This document shows, in pieces, positions 51,414-59,407 of a stretch of 60,516 bases of DNA. This DNA comes from CAXBDP01 sp964598395 (GTDB lineage: Bacteria > Bacteroidota > Bacteroidia > Cytophagales > Cyclobacteriaceae). A program made the translations under genes and the position numbers. Under the pieces are notes generated by a model. That model was not told where the DNA came from and made no database searches. It worked only from the letters and a program-made list of their open reading frames with translations. The stretch spans positions 1-60,516 of the forward strand of contig CAZRBW010000011.1 in NCBI GenBank assembly GCA_964598395.1, written 5' to 3'. Positions within the stretch are counted from its first letter, which is position 1; the number at the start of each line of letters is the position of its first letter.

Positions 51414-53370
51414 AATCCCGCTGTCCTGGACGGGTGGTAATAAAATCGTTGAAGCGTGCGGAAGTTGAGCCAGAGAAGTCGATACCAAAGGGATTGATAT
51501 CTCCTGGTAAGTTTGGATAATAAGCCAATCGCATCTCAAAAGCACGGAAGGTCAAATTATCATTACGTACTCGGAAACCTAGGCCTACTCCATTGTACAT
51601 CCTCCCTGAGAATATATTCACATTGCTACGGTTGATATAGCCAATATCTGCAAATCCATATAGTGCTATTCTAAAGCCTACTCCTTCTATTGGAGTGAAA
51701 GCAACTGTTTCCAGGTTCAATTTTAGACGTTGAGTTCCTCTGAAAAACGGACTGCTTAAGCCTCTCACTCCATCCTGATTGTTAATTGTAATAAACTCGT
51801 CTTGGAATCGATTGAGGCCATGCGTGTACTGGAACGTAATAAATTGACGAAATCTCCATTTGTCTATTTCGAGCAAATTGGTAAAAAATAATTGCTCCAA
51901 ATCAATTCGTCCTTGTTCTTTGATTCCACCCTCTCTTAGAAATGTTTCATAAGAGAAAGAGGTGTATAAATAGCCTAATTGGTTGATAAATGCTCCTTTC
52001 GAAGCCTTAAACCCCACATAATTCCGATCGTAAAATTCCCTTTTTTCGATACCAAAGGTAGCTTCTGCATAGTATCCAATAGGAATATCCTCCGTACGGC
52101 CATATCCATAAATAAGCCTATCCTTATAGTAGTTTCGTTGGGAAATAGCGATGGCTCCCAGGAAGAGGTTTGAATTCTGATATAACTGATTCGACTCTGT
52201 TGTCACGAAAAAAGCCCTATTAAAATAATCCGTTCGTTTGAACCTCCCGCTCAGTATTAGCCGAGTTCTCTCATTGGCATCTTCATTTGCCAAGCCTAAC
52301 TTGAAGGCTCGACCAAGCCAAAAATCTTGCTGATTGTAGGTATTGTAAAATATGATGTTGGAAGTATCTATGGGCACAAATCTCTCTCCTCGTTCTTGTA
52401 AATAGCTTAACTCCATTCCTCCCGCCCATTTCGTTTGTGGTGTAATGAAATCTCTAAATACATTCATCCGCAAACCTCTTTCTCGAAAATTATTTGCTAA
52501 AATTAATTCGCCCACCGTAAACGAACGCCTAATATTGGGCACGCGCAACCTGCCTCTGTAGTTAAAAACCTGATCCTGATTATTGGCAACTTGTAGTCTG
52601 TTGTCGAACTCATAGCCAAGTCCAAACAAATTTCTTTGCCCTAAATCTAAAATGCCAGCATCTATATCTCGTGGTTCAATATTGAAGGAGTAGGGAAATA
52701 CATCTTGGGTAATAAGGACTAAATCTACGGTATCGGAATTAGGCCGGGGCACCACTTCAATACGGGCGTCACGAATAAATGGCAGTTCACGAAGGATACG
52801 CTCAGCATCGGCAAGGCGGGAGGAGGTAATCGTTTCCCCCTTTTTTACCGTAAGGTTGTTTCTGATTACATTTCCACTTGTTTTCCAGTGTAGGGTGTTA
52901 AACGCTCGCTGGAAAATCGTTTTGGCTCTTTTTGTAGTATCATCTACCTCTGGGCCGAATACTGTGAGTTTATTTAAGCTCACATCGCCTATGATTTTCC
53001 CTTCATAAAGATCGTAGGGTCGGGTGCTTTTGGTAAGCTTAGCCGAGTCCACAGCAAATTGATCTCTAGGCACAGAAATAAGTGCATCGAAAATGGCTTT
53101 TGTCAGTTTGCGCCTACCCATTCTTGATTTCAAGCCCTCGAGTATTTCTTGGGTTACTTGCTTCGAATCACGCTTGTACTTAATGGTATCCGCCAGAATA
53201 AGTACTGTGTCCTTTTCGAAAAAATACATGGAGTCGGCTATTACGATATAGCTTTTTTCGGGTAGTCGGAGGGTGTCATATTTTACAACTTTGGTACGTT
53301 GGGCCATTCCTTCATGGCTTAGTATCAAGAGTAGCACTAGTAGAAAATATGTATGATTGATTTTGAGCAC
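51406..53370 (-). CDS. BamA/TamA-like outer-membrane protein
   Basis: A 654-residue exported protein (signal peptide about 1-23). It has a basic N-terminal region, at least one POTRA-like segment (about 165-225, with ERILRELPFIRDARIEVVP) and a long C-terminal barrel (about 250-654), with RGLSSPFFRGTQRL near the end as in the Omp85 L6 region. It may assemble outer-membrane proteins or act in a phylum-specific path, separate from the main BamA. A minus-strand single gene, convergent with the M48 gene. Confidence 0.88.
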   Translation of the reverse strand: MLKINHTYFLLVLLLILSHEGMAQRTKVVKYDTLRLPEKSYIVIADSMYFFEKDTVLILADTIKYKRDSKQVTQEILEGLKSRMGRRKLTKAIFDALISVPRDQFAVDSAKLTKSTRPYDLYEGKIIGDVSLNKLTVFGPEVDDTTKRAKTIFQRAFNTLHWKTSGNVIRNNLTVKKGETITSSRLADAERILRELPFIRDARIEVVPRPNSDTVDLVLITQDVFPYSFNIEPRDIDAGILDLGQRNLFGLGYEFDNRLQVANNQDQVFNYRGRLRVPNIRRSFTVGELILANNFRERGLRMNVFRDFITPQTKWAGGMELSYLQERGERFVPIDTSNIIFYNTYNQQDFWLGRAFKLGLANEDANERTRLILSGRFKRTDYFNRAFFVTTESNQLYQNSNLFLGAIAISQRNYYKDRLIYGYGRTEDIPIGYYAEATFGIEKREFYDRNYVGFKASKGAFINQLGYLYTSFSYETFLREGGIKEQGRIDLEQLFFTNLLEIDKWRFRQFITFQYTHGLNRFQDEFITINNQDGVRGLSSPFFRGTQRLKLNLETVAFTPIEGVGFRIALYGFADIGYINRSNVNIFSGRMYNGVGLGFRVRNDNLTFRAFEMRLAYYPNLPGDINPFGIDFSGSTSARFNDFITTRPGQRDFR

Positions 53371-53495
53371 CTAAGAATCAAAATAAGACTGTACGATTTA
53401 CCCAAATGATATGCCAATAATAGGTATTGCGGCTAAACTTATAAGCTTATTTGTTTTAAATCGAAATTTGTTAGCCTTGATTTACAGCCAATAGT

Positions 53496-54548
53496 TTAGA
53501 GAAAGTCAATATCCACATTAAGAGGGTATTTCATGAGGTAATTTAAAGCAGATTCTACAGGCAGATTTTCAAATAATACTTTATGCAAATTTTCAGTAAT
53601 TGGTGCTCTCAGATTGGCGCTTGTGGTGAGTTTAGTAATGATTTTCACTGTGTTCACACCTTCGGCCACTTCCTCCATACTCTCAATTATTTGCGGGAGG
53701 GTTTCGCCCTTGGCTAGTCTATAGCCTACGGTGAAGTTACGGCTGAGGGTACTCGTGCAAGTAGCTACCAAATCGCCCACGCCCGCCAAGCCAATAAATG
53801 CCTCTACATTTCCGCCAAAAGCTCTACCAATATAAATCATCTCCACTATGCCTCGGCTTATCAGCAAGGCTCTGGCATTGTCGCCATAGCCCAAACCACT
53901 TAATGCTCCTGACGCAATCGCGATGATATTTTTGAGTACCCCGCAAAGTTCTACTCCAGTAATGTCTTGGTTGCCATATACCTGAAATCTATCACTTCGA
54001 AGTAGTCTTTGGCCTTGCAATATCACTTCATTGTATCTGCTGGCAATTACTGTTGCTGCAGGCTGCTTGTCTGCCATTTCTCTTGCTAGGTTGGGCCCAG
54101 CGAGGCAGCCCACTCTTACCACGGAGCTTTCGTCGGTGATTACCTCGCTCATGGTGCGCACATGCTCACGAGTAAGTTTAAAGTCAGGATCATCCAGTCT
54201 TGCACCTTTGGGCAATTGAATATCCAAGCCCTTGGTGCCATGAATCAAAATATGATATGGATGTAAATACGGCCCAAATTGGCTCATCATTTCTCTAAAA
54301 TTAGAGGATGGGATTATTGGGAATATTACTTCGCACTCCTTAGCAACTTGCTGGATATTGTTGGTAATGATTATGTTATCATGTAATTGCTGTTTGCTGC
54401 TTTGCCTGCTTAGGTTTATTTCAGCAGCTTGTTCAGCTCTGCGTACATATAGCAGCACTTTGTTATTCTCTGCCAAGCAATTGGCGATTACAGTTCCAAA
54501 ACTACCTGCGCCAATTACGCCAATAGGTTTCTCAGATGATTTTCTCAA
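53496..54548 (-). CDS. gpsA: Glycerol-3-phosphate dehydrogenase [NAD(P)+]
   Basis: GpsA reduces dihydroxyacetone phosphate to sn-glycerol-3-phosphate for phospholipids. The 350-residue product has the NAD site GAGSFGTVIANCLAEN, the catalytic Lys in LCGVLKNIIAIASG, and the AGVGDLVATCTSTLSRN block. Its start overlaps the preceding acyltransferase gene by 17 bases. The two enzymes are successive in phospholipid synthesis. Confidence 0.97.
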   Translation of the reverse strand: MRKSSEKPIGVIGAGSFGTVIANCLAENNKVLLYVRRAEQAAEINLSRQSSKQQLHDNIIITNNIQQVAKECEVIFPIIPSSNFREMMSQFGPYLHPYHILIHGTKGLDIQLPKGARLDDPDFKLTREHVRTMSEVITDESSVVRVGCLAGPNLAREMADKQPAATVIASRYNEVILQGQRLLRSDRFQVYGNQDITGVELCGVLKNIIAIASGALSGLGYGDNARALLISRGIVEMIYIGRAFGGNVEAFIGLAGVGDLVATCTSTLSRNFTVGYRLAKGETLPQIIESMEEVAEGVNTVKIITKLTTSANLRAPITENLHKVLFENLPVESALNYLMKYPLNVDIDFL

Positions 54549-56232
54549 GATCGTATCCCTCCAGTCTGTTGCGATAATAATATAGTAGATTAAGATCCTC
54601 GCTTACCAAATCTCCATCTTGATTTTTCACCAAAGGTCTTTTGGCGTGATACATACCTACGTTGCTCAAACCATGCGCTATCACATCATCCAAATCATCC
54701 GTAAGATGGGGGGCTAAATCACAAATTCCATTTTCATATTGTCTGAATAATTCCTCCCGCAATTTGAAAATGCTATCTCGAAACTGATCATAAGGGATGA
54801 TTAGCTCCTCCACTGGTAAGCGCAAAAATGAGTATAAATCTAAACGCTTATGCTTTTTTCTCAGAATGCTAAAGGCAGCATAAGCCACCAAATGGCTAGA
54901 AAATACCCGACTTATTCGATGGAATTCTTTTACAATTATTCTCCCCAGATTATCGGTATATTCTTGCTCCCGCTGTTTGTCTTTCTGCACTTTTCCGCTG
55001 CTCAGGAAATAGTCTTTCGTGTTGATGATTTTACCATGCTTGTCGAGACTATTGCCTTGCATGTCTACCGGATTACCCAACATATCCATCCCTTTGCCTA
55101 TGGAAACTGAAATGTCAGAGCCTTTGGTGAAGAACTTCAATAGGAAGGTCAGAATTTTATAAGAACCTGAGTACTCATCTTTTTCTACATAATACCGCTC
55201 TTGGCCTTCCTGCTTCAAATGCTCATTGATAAGTGCAGGAGCTTCCAATACAAAATGGTAATTGAGCACTACTGGAATGATGAAAATCTTTTGGTTTCCA
55301 TTTGCCTCGTATATTTCTCTCTGCGCTTCCATTGCTGAGCCTAATAGACCAAGTTTCAGCTTGCTTTCGATCATGCCTGAGCGGGAACGAGTGCCTCCGG
55401 GGAAGAACAAACTATGGCAGCCATTTTTGATGGCTAAGCGCGAATAGGTTTTGAGTGTTTCGAGGTAAATTAAGTTCTTTTTGCGGCGATCTACTTTATA
55501 GGCACCAAGGCTATTCATGAAATAGGCAAATATGCCAATATTGAAAAGATTGAGCCCAGCACCATAAATAAATGGTGGAAGACCCATCGTATTGATTACC
55601 CAGCCTATAAGTATCGAATCCAGATTGCTAAAGTGTGTGGGAACTACTACCACAGTGCCTATTTTCGATAACTCTCGCATTTGCTCAGTCTCGCCTACTA
55701 TGTGGATTTTGTCCTGCATAGTAAGTTGATTGCTGAAAATGGATTTGAATCCTAAGCGACTGGCGTTTAGTAATCTGGAAAAGCCGAAATTTGCGACCGT
55801 TCTTGCAAATCGATAGCTCGAGGGATTGAAGTTGCCCGCAATTTCATTGGCATATCTGCTTACAATCTGCTCTAACAAATCTTTTACCACTTGCTCGTCA
55901 TAATCCTCAGCACGTGAAAGCGCAATAAGCTGTGAGCGGATTTTATTCCAAAAAGGAAGTTCATCGTCTGGATCTACCAGCCAAGGATTTTGCTTAATTC
56001 TAAGTCGCTCCTTGTACATGGTGAGTTCAACCTCATCCAGTAAAGCTTGTGGTGAGATAGTGAGCTCAGTGATTTTGGAGTGACTCGCCTGTATTACCTC
56101 TTCGATAAAATTTTTGCGATTTTTAGCCAGCTTTACCACTGGCCAATCATCCGACCCGGGCAAAATAGGCTCATACACCTTTTTGGTATTGGGTTTTACT
56201 TCAGGTTTGGTATAGCTATTCTTATTATCCAA
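54532..56232 (-). CDS. PlsB-like 1-acyl-glycerol-phosphate acyltransferase
   Basis: A 566-residue protein with acyltransferase motif THFSNLDSILIGW (HxxxxD-type) and FPGGTRSRSGMIESKLKLG. A long N-terminal and C-terminal flank resemble glycerol-3-phosphate acyltransferases of the PlsB group rather than PlsC. It uses the product of gpsA, which lies directly downstream and overlaps by 17 bases. Membrane association is likely; I see no long signal peptide. Confidence 0.88.
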   Translation of the reverse strand: MDNKNSYTKPEVKPNTKKVYEPILPGSDDWPVVKLAKNRKNFIEEVIQASHSKITELTISPQALLDEVELTMYKERLRIKQNPWLVDPDDELPFWNKIRSQLIALSRAEDYDEQVVKDLLEQIVSRYANEIAGNFNPSSYRFARTVANFGFSRLLNASRLGFKSIFSNQLTMQDKIHIVGETEQMRELSKIGTVVVVPTHFSNLDSILIGWVINTMGLPPFIYGAGLNLFNIGIFAYFMNSLGAYKVDRRKKNLIYLETLKTYSRLAIKNGCHSLFFPGGTRSRSGMIESKLKLGLLGSAMEAQREIYEANGNQKIFIIPVVLNYHFVLEAPALINEHLKQEGQERYYVEKDEYSGSYKILTFLLKFFTKGSDISVSIGKGMDMLGNPVDMQGNSLDKHGKIINTKDYFLSSGKVQKDKQREQEYTDNLGRIIVKEFHRISRVFSSHLVAYAAFSILRKKHKRLDLYSFLRLPVEELIIPYDQFRDSIFKLREELFRQYENGICDLAPHLTDDLDDVIAHGLSNVGMYHAKRPLVKNQDGDLVSEDLNLLYYYRNRLEGYDLEKII

Positions 56233-56273
56233 GGCTTATTTCAAAATCCAAATATAAGGTATTTGCAGCATTA

Positions 56274-57434
56274 TTAATGTTGCGGTAATCTTGGGAGTAG
56301 TTCTTTCAATAAGTCCCTGAGCTGTAGTATTTCCTCTTCGCTGTTGTACTGATGAATGGTGACGCGCAGACGTTCTTCACCTTCGGGAACGGTGGGCGAT
56401 AAAACAGGGCGCACGTCAAGTCCATAATCTAGTAATTCTTGCGATAGCCATTTCACACGATGGTTGCCTGGAATGATCAAGGGCTGAATTGCATAGGGCT
56501 GAGCTTTAAAGACCACATCGTCGGCCCAGCTTTCAAGGTCGTGCAAGTATTGATGGCAAAGGTGGATATTCGTGTTGAGGCCATCTACCAATTCAGGATG
56601 CACAGCCAAAAATCGAAAGGCTTCTCGAATGGCCAGCAGACTGTGATTGTCCATGGCCGTAGTGTAAATAAATGGCCTACTGAAATTGATCAGGTATTGT
56701 ATGAGCTCTTCGCTACCGGTAATGCATGCGCCATGTATTCCCATAGCTTTGCCAAAAGTATAAACCACCGCCAGCAGCTCCTTTTGGATTCCCAGTTCGC
56801 AGGCAAGCCCATTTCCATATCTGCCGGCTATGCCCGTACTATGCGCTTCATCTACAATCAGATAGCATCCATATTTATTGCACAAAGCGGCCATTTCTTT
56901 CATAGGTGCTACATCGCCATCCATAGAATACACCGACTCTATACCTACATATACATTGCCTTTGGCTTTCTTTATTTTTCTTTCCAAATCCTCTAAATCA
57001 TTATGGCGGAATGAGTATCTATCAGCGAAACTGAGGCGAGCACCATCTTTTACACATGCGTGAATAAGCTCATCGTGGATGATTGTGTCGCCTTTTTGCG
57101 GGAGGGCGGAGAAAATCGCCAAATTGGCCATATAGCCCGATTGAAAAAGCAAACTTGCTGGTGCTTTGAAAAGTGCAGCCAATTCACTTTCTATTTCTTT
57201 GTGGAGTTGAGTATTACCAGTCAATAGTCTGCTTCCTGTCGCTCCATTTTGATTGTGAGTGAGCTTATTATGAGCATCAGAAATGCGCATGCGAAGGCCT
57301 TCGGAGCGAGCCATGCCGAGGTAATCATTCGATGAAAAATCAATATTGCTTTGGATGCTTGGCAGCTTCCTTAGATTGCCTTTTGCTACTCTGTCGGCTA
57401 ACTTTTTATGAATGTTTGGCGGGAGATTTTTCAT
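56274..57434 (-). CDS. Alpha-oxoamine synthase family enzyme, BioF-like
   Basis: A 386-residue PLP enzyme with IDFSSNDYLGMA, ATGSRLLTGN, the Asp in VDEAHSTG and the PLP Lys in YTFGKAMG. The N-terminal signature fits 8-amino-7-oxononanoate synthase (biotin synthesis), but KBL and serine palmitoyltransferase share the fold. No other bio gene is in the window, so the exact reaction is left open. The start overlaps the alpha/beta hydrolase stop by 29 bases, implying translational coupling. Confidence 0.88.
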   Translation of the reverse strand: MKNLPPNIHKKLADRVAKGNLRKLPSIQSNIDFSSNDYLGMARSEGLRMRISDAHNKLTHNQNGATGSRLLTGNTQLHKEIESELAALFKAPASLLFQSGYMANLAIFSALPQKGDTIIHDELIHACVKDGARLSFADRYSFRHNDLEDLERKIKKAKGNVYVGIESVYSMDGDVAPMKEMAALCNKYGCYLIVDEAHSTGIAGRYGNGLACELGIQKELLAVVYTFGKAMGIHGACITGSEELIQYLINFSRPFIYTTAMDNHSLLAIREAFRFLAVHPELVDGLNTNIHLCHQYLHDLESWADDVVFKAQPYAIQPLIIPGNHRVKWLSQELLDYGLDVRPVLSPTVPEGEERLRVTIHQYNSEEEILQLRDLLKELLPRLPQH

Positions 57435-58290
57435 AATGCGTTTTTAAAAAGTTTGTGCTTTCATTGACAATTTCTTGTACATAGTTAGGTAGTTTTTCCT
57501 GCGTCCAAGGATGCTTGCCGCCAAAAGTGTGGCCAGCTCCTTCTATTACTATCAGCTTTGCATCGGCTTTCCAAGATGCTAAAGTATAGGCTGTAGATAC
57601 CGCTAAAGTTTCGTCTTGATCGCCATGAAAAAGCAATAATGGCGTCCTAAGTGTTTTTATCCTTTTTGGTAAATCAAAGCGATCTTTATTAGCCAAAAAA
57701 TCCTCGACTGTCTCCCAATATACGGGTAAATTTTTTCCTGTACGACCATTAAGTACATAGAGTACCCCATCTTGTTTCCACTTTTGTAGCATTGCGGGAG
57801 GGTATCTTTTGGAGAAGTCATGCACACCTGCAAGGCTTATGGTAGCTTTTACTCTAGGATCTTCCGCAGCTTTCAATATGACCAATCCGCCGCCTCGGCT
57901 ATGCCCCATAAGGCTAAGTTGGTTCAGATTTAGCTCTTGTACTATATTTCCTCCCGCTTCTTTTTGTACCCAATCGATTACAGCGCCAAGGTCATTCATT
58001 TCATCGCTAAAGCTATTCCTTCCAAAGGCTTCTTCGTCTTCAATTTCCATTGGACTGCTTTCTGTAATACCATTCATCGAAAAATTAAATCGAATAAATA
58101 CAAATCCATTTCTTGCCATTTCAGTACTAAGCATAGGGAAATGTCCCCAATCCATAAATCCCTTAAACCCATGTGCGAAAATGATAATTGGCTTTGCTTT
58201 ACCATTTCGACTAAAGGTCATTTTTCCAGTAATTTTTTTACCGGATCTAGCTCCCTCAAGAGAAAATGTACGTTCTTCCATTTGATTCAT
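57406..58290 (-). CDS. Alpha/beta hydrolase
   Basis: A 294-residue serine hydrolase. The nucleophile is in MGHSRGGGLVIL, the acid probably in FHGDQDETL and the His in GAGHTFGG. It resembles dienelactone-hydrolase or peptidase S9 types. It is in front of the BioF-like gene with a 29-base overlap. A link to biotin synthesis (as a BioH-like esterase) is possible but the motif set is not diagnostic. Confidence 0.88.
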   Translation of the reverse strand: MNQMEERTFSLEGARSGKKITGKMTFSRNGKAKPIIIFAHGFKGFMDWGHFPMLSTEMARNGFVFIRFNFSMNGITESSPMEIEDEEAFGRNSFSDEMNDLGAVIDWVQKEAGGNIVQELNLNQLSLMGHSRGGGLVILKAAEDPRVKATISLAGVHDFSKRYPPAMLQKWKQDGVLYVLNGRTGKNLPVYWETVEDFLANKDRFDLPKRIKTLRTPLLLFHGDQDETLAVSTAYTLASWKADAKLIVIEGAGHTFGGKHPWTQEKLPNYVQEIVNESTNFLKTHYEKSPAKHS

Positions 58291-58382
58291 AACAATGCAG
58301 GCTCAATTCTATTTAATGTAATAAAATAAGAATCTTTGGCAAAGGAAAGTCAAGGTCGTAATATTGCAACAATTAAAACGGC

Positions 58383-59357
58383 ATGTCGCAGAAAATAAAG
58401 CAAATTCAAGCACCCATTTTGACTGAGATGACGGAATTCGAAAAGCGATTCCGCCAGTATATGAAAAGTCGTGTGCTGCTTTTAGATAAGATCATGGGTT
58501 ACATTGTGCGTCGCAAAGGCAAGCAAATGCGCCCAATGTTTGTGTTTTTGACTGCGGGTGCTGTTGGCACGATAAGCGATCAAACCTATCGTGGGGCGGC
58601 CTTGATCGAATTGCTACACACGGCTACTTTGGTGCATGATGATGTGGTAGATGATGCGAACTATCGTCGTAGCTTTTTCTCCCTGAATGCTTTGTGGAAA
58701 AATAAAATCGCTGTATTGGTCGGAGATTACCTTTTGTCTCGTGGACTATTATTGTCGGTAGATAATGGTGATTTTGAATTGCTCAAGATCGTGTCGGAAG
58801 CGGTGCGAGAAATGAGTGAAGGTGAATTGCTGCAAATAGAAAAGGCACGCAAGCTGGATATTACCGAAGATGTGTATTACGATATCATCCGCCAAAAAAC
58901 TGCCTCGTTGATTGCAAGCTGTTGTGGTGTGGGAGCAAGTACTGCCGGCGCATCTCCTGAACAAGTAAGCTTAATGAAGGAGTTTGGCCTCAAAGTAGGC
59001 ATGGCTTTCCAGATCAAAGACGATTTGTTTGATTACGGTGATGCTGAAATTGGTAAGCCCGTGGGAATTGATATCAAAGAAAAGAAGATGACTCTGCCGC
59101 TAATTTATGCCTTACAACATAGCAGTTGGTTGGAGAAAAGAAGGATCATCAATATAGTGAAAAACAATAGCGAAGAACCCTCCAAAGTGGCTTTTGTTAT
59201 AGACTATGTGAAGCAGAGCGGCGGTTTAGAATATGCTCAAAAACGCATGATGGAATACTATGATGAGGCTATAGAAATTCTCAATAAATTTCCTGATTCA
59301 GAATACAAAACCTCCCTTGGAGAGTTGGTGAAGTTTACAATTGAGCGAGTGAAGTAG
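58383..59357 (+). CDS. Polyprenyl synthetase (trans-isoprenyl diphosphate synthase)
   Basis: A 324-residue enzyme with both Asp-rich motifs: VHDDVVDDA and FQIKDDLFDYGDAE. Family members extend isoprenyl chains for quinones (IspB-like). In a Bacteroidota species it most likely makes the menaquinone side chain. ATG at 58383 fits. The gene is single, divergent from the hydrolase. Confidence 0.95.
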   Translation: MSQKIKQIQAPILTEMTEFEKRFRQYMKSRVLLLDKIMGYIVRRKGKQMRPMFVFLTAGAVGTISDQTYRGAALIELLHTATLVHDDVVDDANYRRSFFSLNALWKNKIAVLVGDYLLSRGLLLSVDNGDFELLKIVSEAVREMSEGELLQIEKARKLDITEDVYYDIIRQKTASLIASCCGVGASTAGASPEQVSLMKEFGLKVGMAFQIKDDLFDYGDAEIGKPVGIDIKEKKMTLPLIYALQHSSWLEKRRIINIVKNNSEEPSKVAFVIDYVKQSGGLEYAQKRMMEYYDEAIEILNKFPDSEYKTSLGELVKFTIERVK

Positions 59358-59407
59358 GGCTGTATTTGCTGGGAGCTAAGGCTTCTTTAATTAATAATTT
59401 AACCTAT

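Larger units (their letters stand above)
85..57957. repeat. Dispersed octamer GCGGGAGG, 36 copies
   Basis: Exact copies counted by eye. Top strand, first base: 2342, 4028, 6702, 10928, 13853, 17385, 21540, 30840, 33340, 34697, 40924, 43894, 49242, 50268, 52816, 53693, 57098, 57794. Bottom strand (CCTCCCGC), first base: 85, 2670, 4463, 5892, 12122, 12329, 15894, 19373, 27483, 30004, 32909, 39994, 43655, 48624, 52243, 52418, 54753, 57950. Thirty-five are in genes and one (19373) is between genes. The next base is A in 19, G in 10, T in 7 and C in none. All six reading frames relative to genes are used. Confidence 0.95.
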
